Assembly (NCBI RefSeq): GCF_000341735.1
Contig: NZ_KB455575.1
Coordinates: 2,697,984-2,761,983 of the forward strand
Source: Methylotuvimicrobium buryatense 5G
Lineage (GTDB): Bacteria; Pseudomonadota; Gammaproteobacteria; Methylococcales; Methylomonadaceae
DNA: 64,000 bases
Reading direction: 5' to 3'
Shown here: positions 7,885-18,207 of the stretch, in pieces
How positions within the stretch are numbered: position 1 is the first letter of the stretch
Layout: every line of letters starts with the position of its first letter
Notes under the pieces: generated by a model
Told to the model about the DNA's origin: nothing
Database searches by the model: none
The model's input: the letters and a program-made list of their open reading frames with translations, nothing else
Made by a program: the position numbers and the translations under genes

Positions 7885-9015
7885 ATGACTGATCAACCCT
7901 TATCTACAGCGACTGTAACAGAATCGAACGAGCCGATCCCCGGAATATCGACAGACATCATTTCCTATCAAGCCGCCCCGCCGGAAAAACGGGAACAAGT
8001 CGAACAATTGCTACAAGAAATCGACATAAACGACACGCATTCGATACTGTTCTTCGGCAGCAAGGCCCAAGAACAACTGACATCGATTTCCGACCGCATG
8101 CTCGACGGCGTCAAAAACAAAGACATCGGCCCGGCCGGCAACGACCTCAATGAAATGGTCGCGATCCTGCGTGGCTTCGATGTCGACGATCTCGATCCGA
8201 ACAAAAAACCGAGTTTTATGGCAAAACTCTTCGGCAAAGCCAAGCCGGTCGTCAAGTTTTTGCAGCAATACGAAGAAGTCCGTAAACAAATCGATACGAT
8301 CAGCGACAAGCTGGAAAGACATAAAACCGAACTACTCACCGACATCACATCGCTCGACCGGCTCTATCAAGCCAATCTGGAATACTTTCACACGCTCGAG
8401 GATTATATCGCCGCCGGCGGAGAACAATTACGCAGGCTCGATGAGGAAATCATTCCGCAGCGGCAACAACAAGCCGAAGCCGGACAAGAAATCATCGCCG
8501 CGCAACAACTGCGCGACCTGCGCTCGGCCCGCGACGATCTCGAACGCCGCGTTCACGACCTACGCCTAACCCGCCAGGTTTCGATGCAAAGCCTACCCAG
8601 CATCCGCCTGGTACAAGAGAACGATAAAGGCCTAGTCAGCAAAATCAGCTCGACGCTGGTCAACACAGTACCTTTATGGCGTCAACAATTGGCGACGGCC
8701 GTCACCATATTCCGCTCGTCTCAAGCCGCGCAGACCGTTAAAGCGGCGACCGATTTGACCAACGACTTACTAACCGCCAACGCCGAAACGCTCAAGCAAG
8801 CCAACGCCGAAACGCGCAAACAAATCGAACGCGGCGTATTCGATATTGAAACGATCAAACAAGCCAATCGCACGCTGATCGAGACGATCGAAGAAAGCCT
8901 ACAAATTGCCGATCAAGGCAAAAAAATGCGCAGCGAAGCGGTCGTTCAACTGCAGGAATGCGAAGATGAACTACGCAAAACGCTCAGCTCTGCTCAGAGC
9001 AAGACGGCGAGTTGA
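7885..9015 (+). CDS. telA: Toxic anion resistance protein, TelA family
   Basis: TelA-family proteins are soluble helical proteins linked to tellurite, colicin and envelope-stress resistance; the mechanism is not known. The 376-residue product has the typical pattern: a short variable start, NDLNEMVAILRGFDVDDLDP, LFGKAKPVVKFLQQYEEVRKQID, repeated long helices (residues 90-240), and the LVNTVPLWRQQLATAVTIFR block. It follows the XpaC-like gene by 27 bases, the common partnership. The C terminus is predicted coiled coil rich in Gln, Lys and Glu. An F1 element begins 27 bases after its stop. Confidence 0.9.
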   Translation: MTDQPLSTATVTESNEPIPGISTDIISYQAAPPEKREQVEQLLQEIDINDTHSILFFGSKAQEQLTSISDRMLDGVKNKDIGPAGNDLNEMVAILRGFDVDDLDPNKKPSFMAKLFGKAKPVVKFLQQYEEVRKQIDTISDKLERHKTELLTDITSLDRLYQANLEYFHTLEDYIAAGGEQLRRLDEEIIPQRQQQAEAGQEIIAAQQLRDLRSARDDLERRVHDLRLTRQVSMQSLPSIRLVQENDKGLVSKISSTLVNTVPLWRQQLATAVTIFRSSQAAQTVKAATDLTNDLLTANAETLKQANAETRKQIERGVFDIETIKQANRTLIETIEESLQIADQGKKMRSEAVVQLQECEDELRKTLSSAQSKTAS

Positions 9016-9042
9016 GTATTTACACTTGGATTTAGTCATAAA

Positions 9043-9200
9043 TATACCCGTCGTAGATCAAAATTCGGCGCCTGGGTGTCCGCCAAAGGACGCCGTGAAT
9101 ACGTATGTAGGCTCTATGCCAGCACCATGCTGGCAAAGCCTTTGTCGGACACCCAGGCGCCTCCTCTAGCACTGCCCTAATTTGAAATGCGAAAGGTATA
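9043..9200. repeat. F1 repeat element
   Basis: This is a 158-bp copy with ends TATACCCGTCGTAGATC and GCGAAAGGTATA. The outer parts pair as imperfect inverted repeats (AAATTCGG against the degenerate CCTAATTT). The inner parts GGCGCCTGGGTGTCCG and CGGACACCCAGGCGCC are exact inverted repeats of 16 bases. The core has GGACGCCGTGAATACGT and GCCAGCACCATGCTGGC. It lies between telA and the RhuM remnant. The copy at 9936-10093 has exactly the same length. Confidence 0.88.
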
Positions 9201-9220
9201 ACATCGCGGATTCAAGAAGA

Positions 9221-9421
9221 ATGAATACGCAAAGCCCGATTATTATTGACCAGACTGAAAACGGACAACCCTGCATTGAAATCAGGTTCAATAAAAAAAC
9301 TTTATGGTTAAGCTTATTGCAAATCGCTGAACTGTTTGAACGGGACAAATCGGTAATTTCTCGGCACTTTAAAAACATTTTCGATGCCGGCGAACTCGAT
9401 AAAATTTCTGTTGGCCGATAA
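9221..9421 (+). pseudogene. RhuM-family protein, truncated N-terminal remnant
   Basis: The 66-codon frame starts MNTQSPIIIDQTENGQPCIE and continues through LWLSLLQIAELFERDKSVISRH to a conserved-looking GELDK, then stops after ISVGR. This resembles the N-terminal domain of RhuM-type proteins, which are often found in genomic islands and are normally over 300 residues long. The remainder is missing, so this is a remnant. The ISVG that follows GELDK may be a deletion join, since full-length members have a similar motif later; that is inference. The remnant lies between two F1 elements in a decayed region. Confidence 0.6.
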
Positions 9422-9441
9422 CAAAACCCTTTCATCGCATT

Positions 9442-9793
9442 TTGACCGAAGGCGTCTATGCGTTTTATACCGCCGTCGTCAACAGCGCCTGGGAATTGAT
9501 CAGCAATTCCCAATTTGGAGATCAAAAAGGGTGTGGGGTATGCTTGGCGAGGATGTCGGCAGCGGGACAGATCTTTGCTCCTGCAAAATCTGCATTCACG
9601 CCATCCTTGGCGCTTAGCTGCCGCCAAGCCCCCATGGATGGGTTTACGGCGTTCCTCGACAGGCATACCCCACACCCTAAAATCGGCGAAACTGCTCAAA
9701 CTGGGAATTGCTGGGGACTTGATACGGCAAGACAAACTACTGGGAACGCCTCGATCGATTGAACGATCTAGGAAAGTATTCGAGCTAAACTAA
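9442..9793 (+). pseudogene. Unidentified reading frame split by an F2 insertion
   Basis: The frame reads LTEGVYAFYTAVVNSAWELI up to base 9500 and is broken by the F2 element at 9501-9718. If the element and one TTGAT copy are removed, it continues in frame as RQDKLLGTPRSIERSRKVFE and stops at 9791-9793, 43 codons including the stop. The joined length is an exact multiple of three with no internal stop. I do not recognise the protein. It may be the end of the same decayed gene as the RhuM remnant after a frame change, or of a different gene. Confidence 0.4.
9501..9718. mobile_element. F2 miniature element with 5-bp flanking duplication
   Basis: This 218-bp unit begins CAGCAATTCCCA and ends TGGGAATTGCTGGGGAC. 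TTGAT occurs immediately before it (9496-9500) and immediately after it (9719-9723), as expected of a target-site duplication. The internal core carries GTGTGGGGTATGCTTGGCG, GATGTCGGCAGCGGGACAG, GCTCCTGCAAAATCTGCATT, CACGCCATCCTTGGCGC, CCCCATGGATGGGTTTACGG and CCCCACACCC. It encodes no credible protein, so it must depend on a transposase supplied elsewhere. The copy at 39574-39790 has the same ends, nearly the same length and its own 5-bp duplication. Confidence 0.85.
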
Positions 9794-9935
9794 AAGTGAT
9801 CGTCAATCGGGCTTTAGCGGCAATACGACTATCAACCGGATATGCAATTATTAGCGACCGAAACGATGTTGAAGCAGGCGTAAATGGTTGCGAATGAGCT
9901 GTGCGCGCCTTGATCTATTTTTGAGCATCTGAACA

Positions 9936-10093
9936 TATACCCTCGTAGATCAAAATTCGGCACCAGGTTGCTCGTCAAAGGACGCCTTGAAACGGCTATG
10001 TAGACTCTATGCCAGCGCCATGCTGGCAAAGCCTTTGCCGAGCACCCCAGCGCCTCCTAAGGCAATGCCGAAATTTGAAGTACGAAAGCTATA
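9936..10093. repeat. F1 repeat element
   Basis: This 158-bp copy has ends TATACCCTCGTAGATC and GTACGAAAGCTATA. It carries AAATTCGGCACCAGG, GGACGCCTTGAAACG and GCCAGCGCCATGCTGGC. The inner inverted repeat is less well kept than in the 9043 copy. Between this element and the broken frame ending at 9793 lie about 140 bases with no recognisable gene. Confidence 0.85.
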
Positions 10094-10153
10094 AAAGTGT
10101 GGCAACGAACCTGGTTCATGCGGGAAAAGTGTCTATCATTCTCAATAGATCCA

Positions 10154-10579
10154 CTAGAACAAGGTTTCATTTTTGAACATTTCCAACAAGCGCTCAATCT
10201 CCCCGGATGCTCCTGCCAAGGAATTAGGCGTTGATTGTTCCCAAAAGTCGAAGCTGCCGTCAAGGCTTTCTATATCTTCATCGCTAACTTTATTAAAGCC
10301 CATCGTCCAATCTGAAAAAGCACGCTCTTTAATTTGCTTCTTGTAAATTAACGATACCTTTTGGTGCCTTGAATCTTCTTTAATGCGGTTAAACGAGTCC
10401 AGCACGACTTTTTCCTCGCCTTCCAATATTTGAATAAAGAAAGGATCAAGGTGAAGCAACATGCCGGTAATATTTAATTTTTTATTTTTTTCTCTTGATT
10501 TTTTTAGCAAGGCTTTCAAGTCTTCATCGGACATTTCCTGACTTGAAACGCTGGTATAAACCAAACAATAAAGCGGCAT
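10154..10579 (-). CDS. BLUF-domain blue-light sensor protein
   Basis: BLUF domains bind FAD and sense blue light. The 141-residue protein is a single domain with a short tail. The key residues are in place: Tyr8 in LVYTS, Asn36 in LNITGMLLH, Gln50 in FFIQILEGEE, and Trp91 in FSDWTMGF, matching the flavin-contacting Tyr/Asn/Gln/Trp set of characterised BLUF proteins. The C terminus (about residues 105-141) has no output domain, so signalling must go through a partner. The ATG at 10579 has GAGA upstream and is preferred to a TTG six bases earlier. The neighbours are repeats and thiC, giving no hint of the partner. Confidence 0.88.
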   Translation of the reverse strand: MPLYCLVYTSVSSQEMSDEDLKALLKKSREKNKKLNITGMLLHLDPFFIQILEGEEKVVLDSFNRIKEDSRHQKVSLIYKKQIKERAFSDWTMGFNKVSDEDIESLDGSFDFWEQSTPNSLAGASGEIERLLEMFKNETLF

Positions 10580-10707
10580 TAACAATTCTCGCTACAACTT
10601 AACGCATCAAACAAGTGGCGAGTTTAACCCAGGAATCTTCTCATTGCCAGGCATTCCCTTATTTAAAGTATGGATTGGTGTCTCAAAATCATTGACATAT
10701 GCCGCTA

Positions 10708-10824
10708 CCGCCCACGGTCCTCTGTGGGCTTCATACCTTTGTTGCCGAGAAAAGCTCGGCATGCATTCCTATGCTGGAGCGCGGGGGCGAGGAAACTTAT
10801 ACCGAACGCCATCCTTGGCGTTCG
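10708..10824. repeat. Cluster of short hairpins downstream of thiC
   Basis: Three small perfect hairpins lie in a row: CCCAC...GTGGG near 10708-10728, GCCGAGAAAAGCTCGGC near 10743-10760, and CGAACGCCA/TCCT/TGGCGTTCG at 10803-10824. The last contains CGCCATCCTTGGCG, which recurs in the F2 cores, so this may be a worn repeat. Its position just past the thiC stop makes a role in ending that transcript possible, but there is no T tract on the thiC strand. Confidence 0.4.
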
Positions 10825-10840
10825 CATGTGTTTTCGACGC

Positions 10841-12834
<1,994 letters not shown>

Positions 12835-12956
12835 CGGTATGACGCCTAAACTAAAGGATAATTATCAAGATTGCAAGCCTGAAAAGTTCAACATAAAAAC
12901 GAAATTTCCTTTTTATTAACAAGGTTTGAATTCAACCCGCATCCGGTTTAGATGAT

Positions 12957-13108
12957 TATACCCTTTGCTGGTCAAATTTCGGCGCCGGGGGGGGCGTCAA
13001 AGGACGCCGTGAATACGTCCATTTAGGCTCTGTGACAGCATCAAGCCTTTGCCGAACACCCCGGCGCCTCCATGCGTCAATGCCGAAATTTGAAGTGTGA
13101 TGGGTATA
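12957..13108. repeat. F1 repeat element between thiC leader and pit
   Basis: This 152-bp copy has ends TATACCCTTTGCTGGTC and GTGTGATGGGTATA, with AAATTTCGGCGCCGGGG against CCCCGGCGCC further in. The core has GGACGCCGTGAATACGTCC. It lies in the divergent region between thiC and the phosphate transporter, 76 bases upstream of the latter's start, so pit may rely on sequence between 13109 and 13183 for its promoter. Confidence 0.85.
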
Positions 13109-13183
13109 ATTACATTTTGAAAAGCAGCAATGCCTCAACCAATAGGATAAAATGCACACTTTCTTTTGTTACGAAAACATTAC

Positions 13184-14761
13184 ATGGATCTTAACGACCT
13201 CAATCAAATCAACAAAGCCAGTTCGTCGGCTCGCAAAGACTTGATCCGCCTTAGCCTAGGCCTCGCTTTTATCCTCTTGGTTGTTCTCTATTTGATTAAT
13301 AAAGAACACGTCCAAGGACATTTAATGCTGGTTATCGCCGCTGTTTTCGGCAGTTATATGGCATTGAACATCGGCGCTAACGATGTCGCCAATAATGTCG
13401 GCCCAGCAGTCGGCTCGAAAGCGCTAACAATGACCGGCGCCATTGCCATTGCCGCTATTTTCGAGGCATCCGGCACGCTAATAGCCGGCGGAGACGTGGT
13501 CACGACCATCAAGGACGGTATCATCAATCCTCAAATGATTCGCGACTCCGATACCTTTATCTGGTTAATGATGGCGGCACTGCTGGCTGCGGCGATTTGG
13601 TTGAACGTGGCGACCTCGCTCAATGCGCCGGTTTCGACGACCCATTCTATAGTCGGAGGCGTGCTAGGCGCAGGAGTCGCCGCCGGCGGACTTGAAATCG
13701 CCAATTGGCCGGTCATGGGAAAAATCGCAGCCAGCTGGGTCATTTCGCCGGTTTTGGGCGGCCTGTTCTCGGCCGGTTTTTTATATGTGGTCAAGCGAAA
13801 AATCACTTATCAACCGAATATGCTCATAGCGGCGCAAAAGGTCGTCCCGGTATTGATCGCATTGATGACCTGGGCTTTTTCGACCTATTTGATCATGAAA
13901 GGTCTGAAGCAAATCATTAAAATCGATTTCCCGATCGCCGCCTCGATCAGCCTCATTTTCGCCATTGTTATTTTTCTTATCGTCAAACCGCGTATTGTTA
14001 AAGCCTCTATTCATCTTGAGCCAAGCAAATCCAGCGTGAATAATTTATTCACGCTACCCTTGATATTTTCGGCCGCACTATTGAGTTTCGCGCATGGCGC
14101 CAACGATGTCGCCAACGCGGTCGGCCCCCTCGCGGCTATCAACGATGCCATTTTTCAGCAAGGCGTCAGCGATAAAGCCCATATTCCACTTTGGATCATG
14201 ATACTTGGTGCCGCCGGCTTATCGATAGGTCTTGCCTTATACGGCCCTAAATTGATTCGCACCGTAGGCAGCGAAATTACCGAACTCGATAAAATGCGCG
14301 CATTTTGCATAGCGATGTCGGCTGCCATTACCGTAATATTCGCCAGCCAGATGGGGCTTCCCATTAGCTCCACCCATACTGCGGTTGGCGCGGTATTCGG
14401 CGTCGGTTTTTTACGGGAATATTTAAAACACAGCAACGCCAAAAGAATGGAAGAAATCCGCGCTCACCACGAGCATAACGACCCTGAAAAAATCGCCGAA
14501 TTTTTGAATGCCTTTAAAAAAGCATCCATCGCCAAAAAAGGGCAAATGCTCAAGGAGCTTAAACGACAAGCCAAACTACAAATCGACACCAGCTTACTCA
14601 CTAAAAAAGAACGTAAATCGTTAAAAAAAGTCTATCGTCAAGAACTTGTCAAACGCTCCCATCTCTATAAAATCGCCGCAGCATGGTTAGTTACCGTTCC
14701 TTTATCGGGAATGCTCGGCGGCTTATTGTTTTTTACGATCAGAGGAATCATGCTCCCTTAA
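13184..14761 (+). CDS. pit: PiT-family inorganic phosphate transporter
   Basis: This 525-residue inner-membrane protein takes up phosphate. It has two copies of the family signature, MALNIGANDVANNVGPAVG and FAHGANDVANAVGPLAA, about 250 residues apart, each followed by hydrophobic segments, as expected of the inverted-repeat PiT fold. NAPVSTTHSIVGG and LPISSTHTAVGAVFG are the paired second motifs. Between the last helices is a charged stretch (residues about 420-490) that probably faces the cytoplasm. The ATG at 13184 is chosen over an in-frame TTG 18 bases before it. No phoU-like gene is adjacent; pit-type genes often have one. Confidence 0.92.
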   Translation: MDLNDLNQINKASSSARKDLIRLSLGLAFILLVVLYLINKEHVQGHLMLVIAAVFGSYMALNIGANDVANNVGPAVGSKALTMTGAIAIAAIFEASGTLIAGGDVVTTIKDGIINPQMIRDSDTFIWLMMAALLAAAIWLNVATSLNAPVSTTHSIVGGVLGAGVAAGGLEIANWPVMGKIAASWVISPVLGGLFSAGFLYVVKRKITYQPNMLIAAQKVVPVLIALMTWAFSTYLIMKGLKQIIKIDFPIAASISLIFAIVIFLIVKPRIVKASIHLEPSKSSVNNLFTLPLIFSAALLSFAHGANDVANAVGPLAAINDAIFQQGVSDKAHIPLWIMILGAAGLSIGLALYGPKLIRTVGSEITELDKMRAFCIAMSAAITVIFASQMGLPISSTHTAVGAVFGVGFLREYLKHSNAKRMEEIRAHHEHNDPEKIAEFLNAFKKASIAKKGQMLKELKRQAKLQIDTSLLTKKERKSLKKVYRQELVKRSHLYKIAAAWLVTVPLSGMLGGLLFFTIRGIMLP

Positions 14762-14994
14762 CACAACCACTGACCGGCGTTAGAGTAGACCTTGACGTCA
14801 AGTTTATATAGTTGTATTCGCAGAGTCCTATCCGGGAAGGTAGCCGTAACCTTGCCACCCCAAGCACTTTCATTTGCCGGGGCAATTGCCAGGCTTTCAT
14901 GAACGTTGGGTTGTAAGCATCGATTTGAGGCTTTTTTACCGTGCACTTGATCACATTGCATAAAATTAAAATTAAAATTCTTGGAAAAATGCAT
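14758..14994 (-). CDS. Unrecognised small frame between pit and minC
   Basis: A 78-codon minus-strand frame ends by overlapping the last bases of pit and begins near the minC promoter region. Its second half (PANESAWGGKVTATFPDRTLR; LYKLDVKVYSNAGQWLC) has an ordinary amino-acid make-up and could be the C-terminal piece of an exported protein. There is no convincing ribosome site, and the first half is low in complexity. It is either a degraded fragment or a chance frame. I do not recognise a family. Confidence 0.22.
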   Translation of the reverse strand: MHFSKNFNFNFMQCDQVHGKKASNRCLQPNVHESLAIAPANESAWGGKVTATFPDRTLRIQLYKLDVKVYSNAGQWLC

Positions 14995-15055
14995 TTTTTT
15001 GAAAGCAATGTTAAAATCCCCTCTGAAACCAGCGATTTAACAGCAGAGAGTACGG

Positions 15056-15799
15056 ATGTCGACTGAGCCTCAGCACACACCTTATCAAAAACCTGCTCTG
15101 GAGTTTAAGAGCACTACATACTCAGTGCCTGTTCTTATTCCTTATACGCATGACCTGACTGTTATCGAGCATCAGCTTCAGCAAAAAATCAATCAAGCAC
15201 CCGAGTTTTTCAGAAACTCACCGATACTCATCGACTTACAGGAACTGAATAAGCAATCGACTAGCCTAAACGTAGCCGAATGCATTGGCTTACTAAGGAA
15301 ATTAGCGCTTCTTCCGATAGGTATTCGCGGCGGCCTAAATGATCAGAATGAAGCCGCGCTGGCATTAGATATTCCAAAAATTTCAGCCCAGCAAAATATT
15401 AGCCATCAAGAAACCGCTCAAAAACTCGAAAAAATAACACCTGAACCTGAATCTGAACCGGAGACACCGGAACAGCCCATTACTCGGCTTGTTACGCAAC
15501 CGGTCCGCTCCGGCCAACGAGTTTACGCGCACGGCGACTTGATCGTGCTGGCCCAGGTCAGCGCAGGCGCCGAAATCATGGCCGAGGGTAATATTCATGT
15601 TTATGGGATTTTACGCGGCAGAGCATTAGCGGGGATTCAAGGTAATACCGAAGCCAGAATCTTTTGCTCTGATTTACAAGCCGAACTCATCTCCATTGCC
15701 GGCAATTATAAAATCAGCGAGGATTTGGATGAGTCGGTGCGCAACAAACCGGTCCAAATCTATCTCAATGATTTGGCGTTAATCATTCAGGATTTATAA
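15056..15799 (+). CDS. minC: Septum site-determining protein MinC
   Basis: MinC blocks FtsZ assembly near the poles, and MinD brings it to the membrane. The 247-residue protein has an N-terminal domain (to about residue 110), a Glu/Pro-rich linker (EPESEPETPEQP near residues 135-145), and the C-terminal beta-helix with PVRSGQRVYAHGDLIVLAQVSAGAEI and GNIHVYGILRGRALAG, the MinD-binding RSGQ motif included. It is the first gene of minCDE. A TTAAAAT at 15010-15016 could be the -10 of its promoter, but no good -35 box is visible. Confidence 0.95.
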   Translation: MSTEPQHTPYQKPALEFKSTTYSVPVLIPYTHDLTVIEHQLQQKINQAPEFFRNSPILIDLQELNKQSTSLNVAECIGLLRKLALLPIGIRGGLNDQNEAALALDIPKISAQQNISHQETAQKLEKITPEPESEPETPEQPITRLVTQPVRSGQRVYAHGDLIVLAQVSAGAEIMAEGNIHVYGILRGRALAGIQGNTEARIFCSDLQAELISIAGNYKISEDLDESVRNKPVQIYLNDLALIIQDL

Positions 15800-15826
15800 T
15801 TTTACGTCTCGTTGGAGGACAATCAG

Positions 15827-16639
15827 TTGGCTAGAATCATCGTCGTAACATCCGGAAAAGGCGGAGTCGGTAAGACAACAACCAGCGCGGCCATCGCTAT
15901 GGGACTCGCTAAAAAAGGCCACAAAACAGCGGTTATCGATTTCGACGTAGGCTTGAGAAACCTTGACTTAATAATGGGCTGCGAGCGCCGTGTTGTCTAT
16001 GACTTAGTTAATGTTATCAATGGCGAGGCAACGCTTAATCAGGCATTAATTCGCGACAAGCGTTGCAATCAACTGTATATATTGCCGGCTTCACAAACCC
16101 GCGACAAGGATGCATTAACCATCGAAGGCGTCGGCAAGGTTCTCGAAGAACTTGCCAAGGACTTCAAATATGTCGTTTGCGACTCGCCCGCCGGCATCGA
16201 AAAAGGCGCCACCCTTGCGATGTATTTCGCCGATGATGCCTTCGTCGTAACAAACCCGGAAGTTTCATCGGTCCGCGACTCAGACCGCATGCTCGGCATT
16301 TTGGCCAGCAAATCGAAACGAGCCGAAAACAACGAAGAGCCGATCAAAGAATATTTATTACTGACACGTTACTCTCCTGATCGCGTAAAATTAGGCGAAA
16401 TGCTCAGTGTCGAAGACGTACAAGAAATCCTGTCCCTGCATCTATTAGGCGTCATACCGGAATCTAAATCGGTACTAAACGCATCAAACTCGGGCATTCC
16501 AGTCATTTTGGACGAAAAAAGCGATGCCGGCCAAGCCTATGACGATGTCGTTGCCCGTTATTTAGGCGAAGACAGACCGCATCGCTTTATCGATGAAGAG
16601 AAAAAGGGCCTTTTTGGAAAGCTGTTCAGGAGTAAATAA
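15827..16639 (+). CDS. minD: Septum site-determining ATPase MinD
   Basis: MinD is a membrane-bound ATPase that recruits MinC and is driven to oscillate by MinE. The 270-residue protein has the deviant Walker A KGGVGKTT near residue 11, DFDVGLRNLDL, and a C-terminal amphipathic membrane-targeting tail (KKGLFGKLFRS). The start is placed at TTG 15827, because GGAGG lies eight bases before it and the product then begins LARIIVVTSGKGGVGKT with exactly the length of E. coli MinD. A longer frame beginning at 15812 would include the ribosome site itself. Confidence 0.96.
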   Translation: MARIIVVTSGKGGVGKTTTSAAIAMGLAKKGHKTAVIDFDVGLRNLDLIMGCERRVVYDLVNVINGEATLNQALIRDKRCNQLYILPASQTRDKDALTIEGVGKVLEELAKDFKYVVCDSPAGIEKGATLAMYFADDAFVVTNPEVSSVRDSDRMLGILASKSKRAENNEEPIKEYLLLTRYSPDRVKLGEMLSVEDVQEILSLHLLGVIPESKSVLNASNSGIPVILDEKSDAGQAYDDVVARYLGEDRPHRFIDEEKKGLFGKLFRSK

Positions 16640-16905
16640 TGAGTTTACTGAATTACTTTAGAACTACTAAGCCAAGTTCGGCATCCATTGCCAAGGAAAG
16701 ATTGCAAATTTTGGTTGCGCACGAACGCTCCTCAAAAACGCAACCCTCTTATCTCCCTCAGCTGCAAAAGGAACTTCTCGAAGTGATTCGAAAGTATGTC
16801 AACGTCGAACAAGATGCGATATCGGTTAATTTTGAGCAAGACGACGACCAGGAAATTCTCGAACTCAATATCGTGCTACCCGACGAGCACGACAAGGTTT
16901 CTTAA
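16639..16905 (+). CDS. minE: Cell division topological specificity factor MinE
   Basis: MinE stimulates the MinD ATPase and so produces the pole-to-pole oscillation that places the septum at mid-cell. The 88-residue protein has the typical N-terminal amphipathic stretch (SLLNYFR), the contact helix IAKERLQILVAHER, and the C-terminal dimer domain (LQKELLEVIRKYV; LELNIVLP). It overlaps the minD stop by one base and is the third gene of the operon. Confidence 0.95.
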   Translation: MSLLNYFRTTKPSSASIAKERLQILVAHERSSKTQPSYLPQLQKELLEVIRKYVNVEQDAISVNFEQDDDQEILELNIVLPDEHDKVS

Positions 16906-16924
16906 ACTAAATAAGGTGAAAAAA

Positions 16925-17128
16925 ATGACTGATACGATTGGACAATCCGCCGGCAAAATCTGGCAATTTTTGAATGATAACGGTGCGACCAGCGTCAGCA
17001 AAATCTCTACCGAAACCGGGCTAAATAAGAATGATGTTCAGCGCGCGCTCGGCTGGCTTGCTAGAGAGGAAAAAATCAGCATAGAACTCAAAAACGGGCG
17101 TACCGAAAGCATTTCACTGATTGAATAA
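16925..17128 (+). CDS. Small winged helix-turn-helix protein
   Basis: The 67-residue product starts MTDTIGQSAGKIWQFLNDNG and contains a compact winged-helix pattern (SVSKISTETGLNKNDVQRALGWLAREEKISIE). Similar short wHTH proteins of the DUF2582 type occur widely and are usually uncharacterised. AAGGTGA lies before the ATG at 16925. It follows minE by 19 bases and ends ahead of a terminator, so it is probably the last gene of the min transcript. A regulatory role for the operon is possible but not shown. Confidence 0.7.
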   Translation: MTDTIGQSAGKIWQFLNDNGATSVSKISTETGLNKNDVQRALGWLAREEKISIELKNGRTESISLIE

Positions 17129-17164
17129 AAATTTAATTGCCAAATTATCGGCAACTACACATGT

Positions 17165-17191
17165 AACCGGCAGTCGCCTGTCGGTTTTTTT
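17165..17191 (+). terminator. Rho-independent terminator after the minCDE unit
   Basis: The stem pairs ACCGGCAG with CTGTCGGT (one G-U pair) around a TCGC loop and is followed by TTTTTT. It lies about 37 bases after the wHTH gene stop, between that gene and the convergent rapZ. Confidence 0.85.
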
Positions 17192-17255
17192 AAGGTTAAG
17201 TTCGCGTTAATAGTTGAAGCTATACTACACCGATGTCGAAACTTGAAGGCCTTTT

Positions 17256-18113
17256 TTAATGCAACTCCCTATGCCGAATAATGATATTGAGCGCTTGAGA
17301 CTTATATTGCTTAGCCAATAAATCGGCCAAATATACCGAACGATGCTGCCCTCCGGTGCAACCGATAGCGATAGTCAAATAACTGCGCCCCTCTTCTTCG
17401 AAGCGAGGAATCCAGCGTTCGAGAAATGCGCTCACGTCTTGAAAATATTCCAGCACATTAGGTTCTCGGTCAAGAAATTCGATTATCGCTTGATCCTTAC
17501 CGGTCAACCCCCTCAATTCAGGCACCCAATAAGGATTGGGCAGACATCTAACATCGAAAATAAAATCGGCATCGAGCGGTACTCCATGCTTGAAACCGAA
17601 GGATTGAAATTGAATGGAAATATGCCGAACATTGCGTTCACCGACCTGATCCCTAATTAGATCGCGCAATTGATGATAATGCGTGCGACTGGTATCGATC
17701 ACAAAATCCGCGAGCCGCGCTATCGGTTTGAGTATTTCTTTTTCGATAACCAGCGCTTCTTTAAGCGGCAAATTATAGTCGGTCAAAGGATGCCGACGCC
17801 GAGTCTCGCTGTAACGCTTTAATAATACCGCCTCTTCGGCCTGCATGAACATCACCTCACACTCGATCCCCTTCGATCGAATCAGCTTGATTATGCTGGC
17901 AAAATTCAACAAACTATCGCTTTGATTACGAGCATCGATGCCGATCGCCGTTTTTTCATAGGTTTTCCTATCGGCTAACATGACATCATTGATAAAGTCC
18001 TCGAGCAAGGTCACCGGCAAGTTATCGATACAATAAAACCCGCAATCCTCCAGGGTGGTTAAAGCAATACTTTTGCCGGACCCGGAAAGCCCGCTAACGA
18101 TAAGCAATTTCAT
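17256..18113 (-). CDS. rapZ: RNase adapter protein RapZ
   Basis: RapZ is an ATP-binding adapter that in enterics directs RNase E to the small RNA GlmZ and so controls glucosamine-6-phosphate synthesis. The 285-residue protein has the Walker A motif GLSGSGKS near residue 8, LEDCGFYCIDNLPVTLL, and the C-terminal GCTGGQHRSVYLADLLA block. The ATG at 18113 is preferred because it gives the family start MKLLIVSG. It follows hpf in the rpoN region, but ptsN, normally between hpf and rapZ, is missing here, and no npr gene follows. Confidence 0.95.
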   Translation of the reverse strand: MKLLIVSGLSGSGKSIALTTLEDCGFYCIDNLPVTLLEDFINDVMLADRKTYEKTAIGIDARNQSDSLLNFASIIKLIRSKGIECEVMFMQAEEAVLLKRYSETRRRHPLTDYNLPLKEALVIEKEILKPIARLADFVIDTSRTHYHQLRDLIRDQVGERNVRHISIQFQSFGFKHGVPLDADFIFDVRCLPNPYWVPELRGLTGKDQAIIEFLDREPNVLEYFQDVSAFLERWIPRFEEEGRSYLTIAIGCTGGQHRSVYLADLLAKQYKSQALNIIIRHRELH

Positions 18114-18207
18114 GATAAAAGTTCTAACGAACTGTTTTGTTGGTCGCGAAGGCACCGGAATATCTTCCCGCGCCCTCGTTGTTAAATCGTTGAAGGCAAT
18201 CTTTCAA

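Noticed and set aside
9515-9793. Frames across the F2 element at 9501-9718
   Set aside because: These are translations of the repeat core. Other F2 copies do not keep the same frame.
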